A DNA stretch of 64,000 nt from Chitinophagaceae bacterium (GCA_023957575.1 JAMLGU010000005.1:1-64000); one strand, 5' to 3'; counted from the stretch's first letter, positions 46,808 to 57,226 are shown. Numbers and translations: made by a program. The notes: a model not told the origin generated them from the sequence alone.

Positions 46808-47905
46808 ATGAAGATTCTCGACTGGTACATATTTAAAAAACTGATTATAACATTTATTTTTTGCATGTTATTGTTTACGGTAATTGCAGTTGCCGTTGAT
46901 ACCAGCGAAAAAACAGATGATTTTATCAAAACCGGCCTCACTAACTGGGAGATTTTTACCCAATACTACATTGGATTCATTCCTTTCATCTGGAGCCTGC
47001 TGTATCCTTTGTTTATTTTTATTGCCGTAATTTTTTTCACCAGTAAAATGGCGCTTCGGTCAGAGGTGATTGCCATTCTGGCAAGCGGCACCACCTACAA
47101 TCGCTTTTTGCGTCCGTATTTAATCGGAGGTGTATTGTTGGCGGTGGTTTTATTTGTAGGTCGCAGGTATTTAATACCCCAGGCAAACAAGATTCAATTT
47201 GAGTTTAAAAGAAATTACTTAGACCGGAATGATCCCTTAAAGAACAGGCAGGAAACCTCCTGCTATAATTGTTTCTATAAACGTATTGATAGCGCTACCT
47301 ATATCGGTATTAAAAACTACAATGAGGATACCCGTACCGGCGGCATGTTTTTTATGGACCGGGTAAAAAACGGTAAAGTGGTGTATAACCTCAGGGCCGA
47401 GTCAATCCGATGGGACTTTGACAACCGGAGATGGATGGCTTATAATGTTGTTGAGAGAAATGTGGATAGTATTGGTGAAAAAGTTTCTACCATATATGAA
47501 AAACCTGTATGGCTCAAACTTTCTCCGGGAGAGTTGATAAAAGACGAATACCTAAAAGATAAACTGACTACCCCTGAACTAAAAAAATTTATTCAAAGAG
47601 AGAAGTTGAGAGGTACCGAAGGCTTGAATGCATTGCAGGTAGAACTGTATAAGCGCACTTCCACACCTTTCACCGTAATTCTGTTAACCTTTATTGGCGC
47701 TGTAATCGCCAGCCGAAGAACCAGAGGTGGTAGCGGTATGCATTTGGCTTTGGGAATTATTATTGCAGCCATATTCATTATTGCCGACCAGTTTTCTACT
47801 GTTTTTTCGGTAAAAGGCAATTTCCCGCCACTACTGGCAGCATGGGTTCCCAATATGGTATTTGCCATTGTGGCCTGGAGGCTGTATATAACCACTCCAA
47901 AATAA
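46808..47905 (+). CDS. LptF/LptG-family permease (YjgP/YjgQ)
   Basis: A 365-aa inner-membrane protein of the LPS-export ABC transporter LptBFG. It has three N-terminal transmembrane helices (from KLIITFIFCMLLFTVIAVAVD), a periplasmic beta-jellyroll domain (about 130-270) and three C-terminal helices (PFTVILLTFIGAVIASRRTRGGSGMHLALGI, SVKGNFPPLLAAWVPNMVF). Whether it plays LptF or LptG cannot be told. Probably first gene of an operon with yajQ (46 bp) and the beta-helix gene (18 bp). Confidence 0.88.
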   Translation: MKILDWYIFKKLIITFIFCMLLFTVIAVAVDTSEKTDDFIKTGLTNWEIFTQYYIGFIPFIWSLLYPLFIFIAVIFFTSKMALRSEVIAILASGTTYNRFLRPYLIGGVLLAVVLFVGRRYLIPQANKIQFEFKRNYLDRNDPLKNRQETSCYNCFYKRIDSATYIGIKNYNEDTRTGGMFFMDRVKNGKVVYNLRAESIRWDFDNRRWMAYNVVERNVDSIGEKVSTIYEKPVWLKLSPGELIKDEYLKDKLTTPELKKFIQREKLRGTEGLNALQVELYKRTSTPFTVILLTFIGAVIASRRTRGGSGMHLALGIIIAAIFIIADQFSTVFSVKGNFPPLLAAWVPNMVFAIVAWRLYITTPK

Positions 47906-47951
47906 TCATTGCAGATAGTTTCAGTATATTTGTGGCCTAAAAAGAATACTT

Positions 47952-48443
47952 ATGCCATCATTTGATTTTGTCAGTAAAGTGGACGGACAGGCTTTGGATA
48001 ATGCTGTCAATGTTGTTCAGAAAGAACTTTCCAACCGGTTTGATTTTAAGGGTACGCACTTAGTAATCAACCTGGATAAGAAAACCTATAAACTCCATGT
48101 GGAAACAGAGGACGAAATGAAAATGAAACAACTGTTGGATGTTTTGATTAGCAGGGCTCACAAGCAAGGAATAGCGCCCGAAGCCTTTGACCTTAGCAAA
48201 GAAGGCGGCATTATCGGTAAGGTTTGGAAAAAAGAAATTGAGGTGCGCAATGGTCTCAAACAGGAGGATGCCAAAAAAATTGTGAAACTTATTAAAGACA
48301 GCGGATTAAAAGTGCAGGTTTCTATTAATGATGATTTGGTACGGGTTACCGGCAAAAAAATTGATGACCTGCAGTCTGTAATTCAGGCATCCAAAGGCTG
48401 GAATATCGAAATACCCTTGCAGGTAGAAAACATGAGGAGCTGA
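47952..48443 (+). CDS. YajQ-family nucleotide-binding protein
   Basis: A 163-aa cytoplasmic protein with two ferredoxin-like repeats, typical start MPSFDFVSKVDGQALDNAVN, FDFKGTH and C-terminal VQVSINDDLVRVTGKKIDDLQSVI. Some YajQ proteins bind cyclic di-GMP; others bind tRNA or GTP. Length equals the family norm. Confidence 0.92.
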   Translation: MPSFDFVSKVDGQALDNAVNVVQKELSNRFDFKGTHLVINLDKKTYKLHVETEDEMKMKQLLDVLISRAHKQGIAPEAFDLSKEGGIIGKVWKKEIEVRNGLKQEDAKKIVKLIKDSGLKVQVSINDDLVRVTGKKIDDLQSVIQASKGWNIEIPLQVENMRS

Positions 48444-48461
48444 CAATTTAATATAAATATT

Positions 48462-50825
48462 TTGCATACTTTTTCCCGTTTTTTTTTTCTGAGTTTTTGG
48501 ATAAGTCTCTTGTCTTTAAATCTGAACTCACAGGTAAACTATTATGTTTCATCCAATGGAAATGATAAAAACATTGGCACTCTAAAAAAACCTTTCAGAA
48601 CACTGCATCATGCTGTAACAAAGGCATCCGATAAAGCAAATAAAAATGTCAATATTTATATACAGAAAGGGACTTACTATATCACGAAACCCATAATCAT
48701 CAATTCTAACGAGTTTTTGCCTCAATCATTGACAATAAAAGCATACAACAACCATCGGGTTATTATGGGCGGAAGTAAAAAACTCAAACTCAATTGGAAG
48801 TATTTTAAAGATGGAATTTATGAAGCACCAATTCCGGAAGGCATTTTATTTGAAAGCTTTTTTGTAAATGGAGTGCAGCAACCCCTCGCCCGATACCCGA
48901 ATTATGACTCAACTGCAAGAGTTTTTCACGGCACTGCTGCTGATGCAATTGACAGCAGACGTATCAAAAAATGGAAAAACCCTGTGGGAGGTTATGTTCA
49001 TGCACTTCACTCTCACGAATGGGGAGGATTTCATTATCGGATCACAGGTCTGGACGAAAAAGGTAAACTTCATCTGGAAGGCGGATGGCAAAACAACAGA
49101 CCGTCTCCCATGCATGAAAAGTATCGTTTTGTTGAAAATATTTTTGAAGAATTAGATACATCTGGCGAATGGTACCTGGATAGAAATAACAGAACGCTTT
49201 ACTATTATCCGCCAGCTAATGTAGATATCCTAAAGGCAACAATTGAAGTATCACAAATTAAAAATACCATCACATTAGTGGGTACAGAAAAAAAACCTTT
49301 GAGAAATGTTACTATTTCAGGACTTGAGTTTACTCAGAACGAAAGAAGCTTTATGGATACCAAAGAGCCGCTTCTTCGTAGCGACTGGACTATTTATCGT
49401 AGTGGGATCATCCTGATGGAAGGGGCTGAAAACTGCAGGATTTTCGACTGCAGTTTTTACAATTCGGGTGGTAATGCCATTATGGTAAGCAAATACAACC
49501 AAAATAACTCTATATCAGGTTGTTATATTTATAATATGGGAGCCAGCGCTATTTGCTTTGTGGGCGATACCGGCGCAGTCAGGTCGGCAACTTTCAACTA
49601 TAACGACTATATACCCTACAATCAATTGGACAAAACTCCGGGGCCTCTTACCAATAATTTTCCCAGAAAATGTATAGCAGACAACAATCTTCTACACGAT
49701 CTGGGAACTATCGAAAAACAGGCCACCGGTATTCAAATCGAAATTGCTTCTGAAATTACGGTAAGTCATAACAGTATTTACAACACACCCCGTGCGGGTA
49801 TCAACATCGGCGATGGATGTTTTGGGGGGCACATTATTGAGTTTAACGATGTATTTAACACGGTTCTGGAAACCGGAGATCATGGAACATTCAATTCATG
49901 GGGCCGAGACCGCTTCTGGGCGCCTCAAAGAAAATATATGGATAGTCTGATTGCGCTGCATCCCGAACTGATTTTACTTGATGCACAAAAACAGACAATC
50001 ATCCGAAACAATCGGTTTCGTTGTGATCACGGGTGGGATATTGATTTGGATGACGGCTCTTCCAATTATCTGATTTATAATAATCTATGCCTTAACGGAG
50101 GTATAAAACTGAGAGAAGGGTTTTATCGGACTGTTGAAAATAATATTATGGTCAACAACACCTTTCATCCGCATGTTTGGTTTAAAAATAGTCATGATAT
50201 TTTCGAAAGAAATATTATAATGAAAAAATATGCTCCTATTCAGATTTATGACTGGGGAAACCGTATTGATTATAATCTTTTTCCGGATGATTTCGCCTTG
50301 AATGATGCCCGGAACAGAAAAACCGATGAAAACAGTATTTACGGAAATCCAGATTTTACAAATCCGGCATCGGGCGATTTCAGCATTTCGCCAAATTCCC
50401 CCGCCTTGAAAATTGGCTTCAAAAATTTTAGGACAGATCAGTTTGGCGTGCAAAAGAGCACTTTAAAGAAAATTGCCAAACAATCGGAAATTCCAACCCT
50501 TATTTTTTTAGATAATGCTGATAATAAATCGGGCACAATACTTTTTCGGGGTGGAACACTAAAATCAGTGGAAGGCCCAGGCGATCGCTCTGCTTTTGGC
50601 CTGCCGGATGAAACCGGAGTTATTATTGTTAGTATTGAAGAAAATAGTCCTTTGGCCCAATCCGGTTTACTACCGAAAGATGTTATCATCTCAGCTAATG
50701 GAAAATCAGTTAAAAATGGGGAGCAACTGATAACTATTTATAATGAATTCCAGAATAAAGAGTTTATCGATCTTGAAATAATCAGAAATCAGCAATCGCT
50801 TTCTATCAAATTAAAAACAAAATAA
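48462..50825 (+). CDS. Secreted right-handed beta-helix protein with C-terminal PDZ domain
   Basis: A 787-aa exported protein. The only usable start near the signal peptide (FFFLSFWISLLSLNLNSQ) is TTG at 48462, 18 bp after yajQ. YYVSSNGNDKNIGTLKKPFRTLHHAV opens a parallel beta-helix that spans to about 660 (many NxI/NNxI rungs), with an inserted domain (FVNGVQQPLARYPNY, EWYLDRNNRTLYYYP) like GH141-type or pectate-lyase-like glycan enzymes. Residues about 690-785 form a PDZ domain (IIVSIEENSPLAQSGLLPKDVIISANGK). The PDZ may dock a partner. Activity unproven. Confidence 0.82.
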   Translation: MHTFSRFFFLSFWISLLSLNLNSQVNYYVSSNGNDKNIGTLKKPFRTLHHAVTKASDKANKNVNIYIQKGTYYITKPIIINSNEFLPQSLTIKAYNNHRVIMGGSKKLKLNWKYFKDGIYEAPIPEGILFESFFVNGVQQPLARYPNYDSTARVFHGTAADAIDSRRIKKWKNPVGGYVHALHSHEWGGFHYRITGLDEKGKLHLEGGWQNNRPSPMHEKYRFVENIFEELDTSGEWYLDRNNRTLYYYPPANVDILKATIEVSQIKNTITLVGTEKKPLRNVTISGLEFTQNERSFMDTKEPLLRSDWTIYRSGIILMEGAENCRIFDCSFYNSGGNAIMVSKYNQNNSISGCYIYNMGASAICFVGDTGAVRSATFNYNDYIPYNQLDKTPGPLTNNFPRKCIADNNLLHDLGTIEKQATGIQIEIASEITVSHNSIYNTPRAGINIGDGCFGGHIIEFNDVFNTVLETGDHGTFNSWGRDRFWAPQRKYMDSLIALHPELILLDAQKQTIIRNNRFRCDHGWDIDLDDGSSNYLIYNNLCLNGGIKLREGFYRTVENNIMVNNTFHPHVWFKNSHDIFERNIIMKKYAPIQIYDWGNRIDYNLFPDDFALNDARNRKTDENSIYGNPDFTNPASGDFSISPNSPALKIGFKNFRTDQFGVQKSTLKKIAKQSEIPTLIFLDNADNKSGTILFRGGTLKSVEGPGDRSAFGLPDETGVIIVSIEENSPLAQSGLLPKDVIISANGKSVKNGEQLITIYNEFQNKEFIDLEIIRNQQSLSIKLKTK

Positions 50826-50851
50826 AACCGATTGCCACCGTAATTTATCTG

Positions 50852-52678
50852 CTATTCTAAATCCAGCTTGAGACTCAATTCATCCAATTGTTTTTGGTCA
50901 ATGGTTGATGGCGCATCCAGCATCACATCACGGCCACTGTTGTTTTTGGGGAACGCAATAAAATCTCTGATACTTTCGCTTCCTCCCAGAATGGCACAAA
51001 GCCTGTCAAAACCAAAAGCTATGCCGCCATGCGGTGGAGCGCCATATTCAAAAGCACCCAATAGGAAGCCAAATTTATGCTGCTGCTCTGCTTCATCCAT
51101 TCCCAGCGCCTGAAACATTTTTTGCTGCAGTTCTTTTTGAAATATCCTGATACTGCCCCCGCCAATTTCATTTCCGTTCAATACCATATCATAGGCATTG
51201 GCCTTAATATTGGCATAAGGGTGCTTCAGGTAATCGGCAGCATTCTCAATAACAGGATTATTGTTAATCATGGTATCAATATCAGAAGGCTTGGGTGAGG
51301 TAAACGGATGGTGACGAGCAACCCAGCGGTTTTCTTCTTCTGCATATTCAAACAACGGGAAATCCAAAACCCAGAGCAGTTTGAACTCATCTTCTTTTCT
51401 CAACCCAAGGCGGCGGCCCATCTCGAGCCTCAGTTCGCTGATGGCTTTACGGGTTCTTTCTTCGGGTCCGGCCAAAATCAGCACAAGGTCCCCTGCATTA
51501 GCGCCGGCTGCCACTGCAATTGCTTTGAGCCTTTCTCCAACATAAAATTTGTCCATGCTACTCTTGAAACTACCATCGGCATTGCATTTGATAAAAGCAA
51601 GTCCTTTCATTCCTATTTGAGGGCGCTTTACCCATTCGGTAAGTTCATCGGTTTGCTTACGACTGTAATCGGCACAGCGCGGCACGCTGATCGCCACTAC
51701 AGTTTCAGCATCATCAAATACGCCAAAACCTGCACCGTCTATCAGTTGATTATTTTTTTCCTTACCTCTGAATACATGATCCGGGTATTTCAGGTTGAGT
51801 AGTTTCATTCCAAAACGGATATCGGGTTTATCATTGCCAAAAACCCACATGGCATCTTCCCAACTCATGCGCTGTACCGACTCTGTATAATCCAACCCTT
51901 TTACCGCTTTGAAAATATATTTTATTAGTCCCTCAAACATATTCAGCACATCTTCCTGCTCCACAAAAGCCATCTCGCAGTCAATCTGGGTAAACTCCGG
52001 CTGGCGGTCGGCACGCAAATCTTCATCCCTGAAACATTTTACTATCTGATAATAACGGTCATAACCGCTTACCATCAGGAGTTGCTTGAAGGTTTGAGGG
52101 CTTTGTGGTAATGCGTAAAATTCTCCTGGATTCATGCGGCTTGGTACTACAAAATCGCGGGCGCCTTCGGGCGTTGATTTTATCAGAAAAGGTGTTTCTA
52201 TATCCATAAAACCATTCTGATGCATATAATCTCTGGTAGCACGATTGACCGCATAGCGCAACTCAATATTCTTTTTCACGGCATTGCGCCTGAGATCAAG
52301 ATATCGGTATTTCATTCGCAGGTCATCACCGCCATCGGTATCGTCCTGAATGGTGAAAGGAGGTGTGATACTCCTGTTGAGAATAGAAAATTCTTTTACC
52401 AGAACCTCAATATCGCCGGTAGGAATGTTTTTGTTTTTATTGCTTCGCTCGCTCACAATACCTTTCACCTGTAGCACATACTCGCGACCCAGAGGGGTAT
52501 CGTCTAATTGTTGATTCAGGTTTTCATCAAACAGCAACTGGGTGATGCCGTATCGGTCTCTCATATCGACAAAGGTGATGCTGCCGAACTTACGCACAGT
52601 TTGCACCCACCCTGCTAAAACCACTTCTTTATTTACATCTGCCATTCTTAGCTCGCCACAGGTAATTGTACGAAACAT
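50852..52678 (-). CDS. aspS: Aspartyl-tRNA synthetase
   Basis: A 608-aa class IIb enzyme: N-terminal OB-fold anticodon domain ([27 protein letters not shown]), motif 2 ([18 protein letters not shown], about 217-234), bacterial GAD insertion and motif 3 ([16 protein letters not shown], about 561-576). Length of ~600 with GAD domain is the bacterial type. Convergent with the beta-helix gene (26-bp gap). Confidence 0.96.
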   Translation of the reverse strand: MFRTITCGELRMADVNKEVVLAGWVQTVRKFGSITFVDMRDRYGITQLLFDENLNQQLDDTPLGREYVLQVKGIVSERSNKNKNIPTGDIEVLVKEFSILNRSITPPFTIQDDTDGGDDLRMKYRYLDLRRNAVKKNIELRYAVNRATRDYMHQNGFMDIETPFLIKSTPEGARDFVVPSRMNPGEFYALPQSPQTFKQLLMVSGYDRYYQIVKCFRDEDLRADRQPEFTQIDCEMAFVEQEDVLNMFEGLIKYIFKAVKGLDYTESVQRMSWEDAMWVFGNDKPDIRFGMKLLNLKYPDHVFRGKEKNNQLIDGAGFGVFDDAETVVAISVPRCADYSRKQTDELTEWVKRPQIGMKGLAFIKCNADGSFKSSMDKFYVGERLKAIAVAAGANAGDLVLILAGPEERTRKAISELRLEMGRRLGLRKEDEFKLLWVLDFPLFEYAEEENRWVARHHPFTSPKPSDIDTMINNNPVIENAADYLKHPYANIKANAYDMVLNGNEIGGGSIRIFQKELQQKMFQALGMDEAEQQHKFGFLLGAFEYGAPPHGGIAFGFDRLCAILGGSESIRDFIAFPKNNSGRDVMLDAPSTIDQKQLDELSLKLDLE

Positions 52679-52897
52679 ACTATAAAAATTTTGCGCAAAG
52701 ATAAGGCCTGAGAGGTAAAATGACAGCAGAATGGCTGCAGGTAGTTTGGACGGGTGCCATTATCATTAGCTCCTGTTATGAAAACTTAAATTGTACTTTT
52801 AGTTACCTTTTAGTTTCACAGTAAAAAAATTTGATACAAATAATTTTTTCATGTAAAACTGCCGAACTTCCCCATATATCATTTCATCCTCTCCTAC

Positions 52898-53071
52898 CGT
52901 CATATCGACCGAAGGGAGATATCCCATTGTTTTGGAAAGAAGGAGATTTCTCACTCCAATACGTTGCGAAATGACCGGTACTATTGAGGTGTCATTCGCA
53001 GCGAAGCGGTGAAATCTTACCGTTTTGAAAATATGAAGATTTTTCACTCCACTTCGCTCCGTTCAAAATGA
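52898..53071. repeat. Two tandem inverted-repeat units in intergenic DNA
   Basis: Unit 1 (52898-52975) begins CGTCATATCGACCGAAGGGA and ends CGAAATGAC. Unit 2 (52991-53071) begins GTCATTCGCAGCGAAGCGG and ends TTCAAAATGAC. In each, the ends are imperfect inverted repeats flanking GAGAT/AGATTTCTCAC-like cores. The rest of 52679-53326 has no gene. Confidence 0.7.
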
Positions 53072-53270
53072 CGATGAAAAAGGAACTCCGTTTAAAAATG
53101 ATGAAATGAAAAATCATTTTTTTCGCATTTTTTTCAAGGCCATTCCAAGACAAGACAAACAAAATGCGGATAGTGTTTAATATTCTGTTATTATATTTGG
53201 ATGTTGTTTTCATGAATCAATTCAAATAATATCAACCCACCTCCATTTTAAAAAAAATCGGACGACTAAC

Positions 53271-53298
53271 AAAAAAAAACAGGAGCTTTTGCCCCTGT
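53271..53298 (-). terminator. Terminator of the fasciclin gene
   Basis: On the minus strand ACAGGGGC pairs with GCTCCTGT (one G-U) across a 4-nt loop, followed by nine T (A run 53271-53279). Confidence 0.82.
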
Positions 53299-53326
53299 AA
53301 ATAAGTCAATTAGTAATGTAAAGAAT

Positions 53327-53881
53327 TTACTTCGCCTCTGGTGTAATCACTTCATCTATTACATGAACAATACCATTAGATGCAGGTACAGAAGCGATGA
53401 TATGTGCTTTCCCGTTGATTACCGGTTTACCGTCAACCATTGTGATTTTAATATTTCCGCCATCTACCATACCAAGCGTTTGTCCATCCATCAATTGATC
53501 TGCTTTCAATACGCCAACATATACATGATGTTGCAGAATATCGATGAGCGCATTCTTCTTTTCAGGTTTCAGCAAATCTTCAACTGTACCTTTTGGAAGT
53601 TTGTCAAAAGCCGCATTGGTAGGCGCAAATACCGTGAAAGGCCCCGCATTACTCAATGAAGTAACCAAGTCTGCAGTTTTAACGGCTTCCACTAATGTAG
53701 TGTGGTCCGGGCTACCAATGGCCACCTGTACAACATTCGGATCAGAAGTTTCATCATGAACACCGGCTTGTGTGTGCGTTTCTATTGCGGTACCGGTAGT
53801 TGTTGCCGTTTGGTTATCGGCGCCTGAATTACAAGCTATCAAAGTAGCAGTTCCTAAAAAAAGTAAAAATAATTTTTTCAT
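53327..53881 (-). CDS. Fasciclin (FAS1) domain lipoprotein
   Basis: A 184-aa lipoprotein from the ATG at 53881 (lipobox LIAC, C17), a Thr-rich linker, then one FAS1 domain (about 50-182) with H1 motif FTVFAPTNAAFDKLPKGT and H2-like NGIVHVIDEVI. FAS1 proteins mediate surface adhesion in many organisms; the bacterial role is usually unknown. Single-gene unit with a strong terminator. Confidence 0.9.
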   Translation of the reverse strand: MKKLFLLFLGTATLIACNSGADNQTATTTGTAIETHTQAGVHDETSDPNVVQVAIGSPDHTTLVEAVKTADLVTSLSNAGPFTVFAPTNAAFDKLPKGTVEDLLKPEKKNALIDILQHHVYVGVLKADQLMDGQTLGMVDGGNIKITMVDGKPVINGKAHIIASVPASNGIVHVIDEVITPEAK

Positions 53882-54070
53882 ATTGTGTGTTTTAGGCTGC
53901 AATGTTAGAGATTAAATCCACAATAGCAAATACGGACAATCATTAAAAAACATGATTTTAATCATTCTTTTTTAATCCGCTTGAAAAAAGACAACTTTCT
54001 CGGGTTTTTATTGTCGCCAATAATAAATTTTGCTATTCAAAGGCTTATTAATAGCTTCAAAACAGGTGTA

Positions 54071-55288
54071 TTAATTTTTCTTTTCCTGCAACTGGGTTAA
54101 TAACAAATACAAAATACCTGTAAAAATTAAAACGGCTACCGCAAACAAAGCTTCATTTACGTAGCTTATCGGCGTGTAAGAAAACGAAGCGACCCCCTGT
54201 ACCAATAATACAAACTCATTAGCAAATACACCCATTGCAATTACAATTAATGCAATCTGTGTTTTTTTATTTACTATTATTCCCTTTTCCAAATACATAA
54301 ATGCCAGTAAAAACAATGAAAATACAGCCAATAATATTAAATGCAGATAAGCAATAACAATCGGTCTGAAACCAAATGCCAACTGGCTGATACTTGGAAT
54401 GGTGGAACCTAATTGAAGCGCTATCTTAATGGTAAAAGCAAATCCTACAAGAAGCATAAACAGACTTACTATATCAAACTGAGCCGGCTTCAACAATCTC
54501 CAATCTTTTTTTAGTTGGCCCAAAAATATTATCCATGCCACGGCCTGTAAAACAGATGCAATAACCACTATAATATATAACCAAAGCGGCAGGTTGGCCC
54601 AAAGCGTTGAAAGAAAATAGGCCGGAATACAGGCAAAGAAAAACAATTGGAAAATAATCGGCTTTAGAGTAAAGGATGGGTACTTATCCTTCATCCAGTC
54701 TAACAAAATGCCCATTGCCGCAAAAAAGAACCAGCCATTGTATTGAAAATGAAGGTAATAATACACTGACCCCAGATACCAGTTTTGCTGCACCGACCTG
54801 CTCATCATCATATATGCCAGAAAACCAACACCTGCTGTGGATAATATATTAAATAATAGGGAAGCATTGAACCAGGGTTTGGAAGGATGAGAAGGTAATT
54901 TTTTTAAATCCATAAAGTAATGATAACTAAACCAAAAAGTAACCACTACCGACAGTGTAGAAAACGTAATGGATATGGCTCCATAACCCTCATAAGTGAA
55001 CGCCAGCAACATCCCGTAAGCGCTTATCAGATTGGTGATCAAAATAATTTTATACTTTTTAAGTGATTCCTCCGATAAAAACTTTGCAAGAAAGACAATC
55101 ATAAACACAAAAAGTGTTTGCGTAACCCAACCCGAAAAAGCAAAATGTGAGTGGGCATGAAGCAAATTTTTTTGTTTCAGAAAAGGAAATGAGAATGCAA
55201 TTTTATAACGCATGATAATACCCAAAACTGATACCAGAAGAAAGTTGAGTATAGATATTTTAAGCCAGCTTCTTAAAGATAATCCCAT
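54071..55288 (-). CDS. Twelve-helix membrane protein with conserved histidines
   Basis: A ~405-aa integral membrane protein with about 12 hydrophobic helices. Histidines in NLLHAHSHFAFSGW, YYYLHFQYNGWFFF and AYLHLILL lie in or beside helices, recalling heme-binding subunit I-like (heme-copper oxidase or NnrS-type) proteins, but the full HCO ligand set (adjacent HH pair) is not seen. ATG at 55288 is preferred; the frame's upstream TTG overlaps crp. It follows a Crp/Fnr regulator by 13 bp, suggesting redox or NO-related control. Function is a hypothesis. Confidence 0.66.
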   Translation of the reverse strand: MGLSLRSWLKISILNFLLVSVLGIIMRYKIAFSFPFLKQKNLLHAHSHFAFSGWVTQTLFVFMIVFLAKFLSEESLKKYKIILITNLISAYGMLLAFTYEGYGAISITFSTLSVVVTFWFSYHYFMDLKKLPSHPSKPWFNASLLFNILSTAGVGFLAYMMMSRSVQQNWYLGSVYYYLHFQYNGWFFFAAMGILLDWMKDKYPSFTLKPIIFQLFFFACIPAYFLSTLWANLPLWLYIIVVIASVLQAVAWIIFLGQLKKDWRLLKPAQFDIVSLFMLLVGFAFTIKIALQLGSTIPSISQLAFGFRPIVIAYLHLILLAVFSLFLLAFMYLEKGIIVNKKTQIALIVIAMGVFANEFVLLVQGVASFSYTPISYVNEALFAVAVLIFTGILYLLLTQLQEKKN

Positions 55289-55301
55289 ATAAACAGATAT
55301 T

Positions 55302-55892
55302 TTAGTAATATAATTTTTTATCAATTATCGAAACTTTATTTTGAGTTTTCATTTTGGATAATGTTCTGATTACCGTTTCTACACAAAGCCCTGTAAAATT
55401 AGCAATTTCCTGTCGTGTTAGGTCAACAAGAAGTTTTCCATTATTATTTCCCGACTTCTTTTTATAATTGTCCAAAAAACTTTTGATACGTACTTCAGGA
55501 GAATTATTGACCAATTCTTTCGCCGCCAGGGATTTTTCGTAAAGCCTTGAAGCAAAAAGTTCCAAAAATTTTGTCTGTAATTTTGGATACTCCACCAACA
55601 GTTTTCTAAAACGCTCCTTGCTAATTCGTATGATTACTGTATTGACAAGCGCAATCGCTGTAGCCGCATACACTTCATTATTAAAAAGAGGCGGCTCGCC
55701 AAAACTTTCGCCATCCACAAAAAAGCCCTGAATAAATTCTTTAGTATCACAATTATTAAACATTTTTATCCGACCCGTCAATACCTGATAGTAAAAGCGA
55801 GGCATATCTCCTTCCAAAAAAATGATTTCATTCTTTTTATATTTCTTCGACATCCCACCCCAGGCTATCAAAATCTCTGTTTCTATTAGCAT
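55302..55892 (-). CDS. Crp/Fnr-family transcriptional regulator
   Basis: A 196-aa regulator: cyclic-nucleotide-binding-like beta roll (about 15-120; KKNEIIFLEGDMPRFYYQVLTGRIKMF, GESFGEPPLFNNEVYAATA) and a C-terminal winged helix (LTRQEIANFTGLCVETVIRTLSKM, about 158-181). It lacks the N-terminal cysteine cluster of Fnr. Upstream of, and likely co-transcribed with, the 12-helix membrane protein gene. Confidence 0.88.
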   Translation of the reverse strand: MLIETEILIAWGGMSKKYKKNEIIFLEGDMPRFYYQVLTGRIKMFNNCDTKEFIQGFFVDGESFGEPPLFNNEVYAATAIALVNTVIIRISKERFRKLLVEYPKLQTKFLELFASRLYEKSLAAKELVNNSPEVRIKSFLDNYKKKSGNNNGKLLVDLTRQEIANFTGLCVETVIRTLSKMKTQNKVSIIDKKLYY

Positions 55893-56007
55893 TTTTTAAA
55901 ATTAAAGCATCTTTTCAAACTAAAAAAACTTTTTGAATATTTTACACTAAGGTTACAATCTCAAAATCAATGAATTAATAAAATATCTATTGTAATATCC
56001 AAAACAT

Positions 56008-56090
56008 AAAGGCATAATAACTTAATACGCCTTCATTTCTTAATGTTGAAACAGAAGTAGTCTGATGACCATCAATGCACGAATGGTTTA
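56008..56090. repeat. Intergenic repeat, partial copy right of crp
   Basis: Contains CTTCATTTCTTAATGTTGAAA and CAATGCACGAATGG, the same words as the copies at 57336-57586. It lies on the other side of apbE. Confidence 0.6.
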
Positions 56091-56182
56091 CTGCAAAAAA
56101 TGAGCCTGTTAAAGTTGGATTAGAGAACATAAAATATTTTCGACCGTTAATAATAGTTGCCAAGCGCCGCAATTATTGTTCT

Positions 56183-57226
56183 TTATTCTATAAACATAGA
56201 CACAAAGCCCTTACTTGCTGTATCGGCAATGGCACCATCAGAGCGAGTGTAAATAAAATATGCTTCGAGATTTTTATGCCTCTTCAAAAAACAAAGCGCC
56301 TGTTTTACACTCATTCCCATCAACACATTGTCGTAAGCATCTGCAGTGATGGCATCCTGAGCATACACCGTTACGCTCACCATTTCGTTTTGCAAAGGGA
56401 AGCCGGTGCGGGGGTCAATCAGGTGAGACCTTTTGATGTTTCCGCTTTCGTAAAATTTTCTGTATTTGCCGGAGGTGGTAACAGCGCCTTCCTTTAGCCC
56501 AATGGCTTTCAAAATTATCGCATCGCTGAATTTGTTTTCTGATGGCGCTTCTATCCCAATCTTCATCACTTCATTTCCCGGTTGTTTTCTGCCCTTTACC
56601 CTGATTTCGCCGCCCACCTCTACCAGGTAGTTGGCAATTCCCAACCCGTCAAAACAATCTGCAATCACATCCACACTGTAGCCCTGTGCAATTCCGTTTA
56701 CGTCAATGGTGGTTTTTGGGTGCAGCTTGATAAGACTGTCGCCCGTCAGTATTAGTTTTTTGTAGCCCACAAAACCAAGAATACTGTCAATAGCCCGTTG
56801 AGTGGGCTGAACTGAAATATTGCCATCCGGGCCAAAACCCCAGATATTAACAAGCGGCATTACTGTGATGTCAAAAATTCCCTTTGAATCTTCAGATACC
56901 TGCAACGCTTTTTTCACAACATTTTTCAGGTGAAAATCAGTTATCCCGCCTCTTTTTTCATTATTAAATTTCGAAATAAGGGAATAAGGTTTGTAAATGG
57001 ATAAAGAACTATCTAATGAGTTAAATATACTGTCCGCCTGAAATTTATTAAATATTTCATTTTCAGCATAATAGGTAATGTGGTAGGTGGTGCCTTGCGC
57101 ATTGCCCGCAATTTTGTAGGTATTCAGTCCTAAATCGGCAGATTCGGTTTCGGGAATGAATGAATAGCCTGAAATTATTATCAGCGCTATTAAAAAAAAT
57201 GAACGTAATTCTTTATGATTCCACAC
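56183..57226 (-). CDS. apbE: FAD:protein FMN transferase (ApbE family)
   Basis: A 347-aa exported protein (N-terminal hydrophobic segment about 9-22) that attaches FMN covalently to Thr/Ser of proteins such as NqrB/C or RnfG. Signatures: TYHITYYAENE, MPLVNIWGFGPDG, TTIDVNGIAQGYSVDVIAD (FAD site), VEVGGEIRVKG, HLIDPRTGFPLQ and metal-binding ITADAYDN. GTG start at 57226. No flavoprotein partner lies in the window. Confidence 0.9.
   Translation of the reverse strand: MWNHKELRSFFLIALIIISGYSFIPETESADLGLNTYKIAGNAQGTTYHITYYAENEIFNKFQADSIFNSLDSSLSIYKPYSLISKFNNEKRGGITDFHLKNVVKKALQVSEDSKGIFDITVMPLVNIWGFGPDGNISVQPTQRAIDSILGFVGYKKLILTGDSLIKLHPKTTIDVNGIAQGYSVDVIADCFDGLGIANYLVEVGGEIRVKGRKQPGNEVMKIGIEAPSENKFSDAIILKAIGLKEGAVTTSGKYRKFYESGNIKRSHLIDPRTGFPLQNEMVSVTVYAQDAITADAYDNVLMGMSVKQALCFLKRHKNLEAYFIYTRSDGAIADTASKGFVSMFIE

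Noticed and set aside
52799..53213. Short minus-strand frames (73-82 aa)
   Set aside because: They run through the inverted-repeat units and show no protein-like pattern.
55987..56172. 61-aa minus-strand frame next to apbE
   Set aside because: Lies in repeat-bearing intergenic DNA with no ribosome site or known domain.
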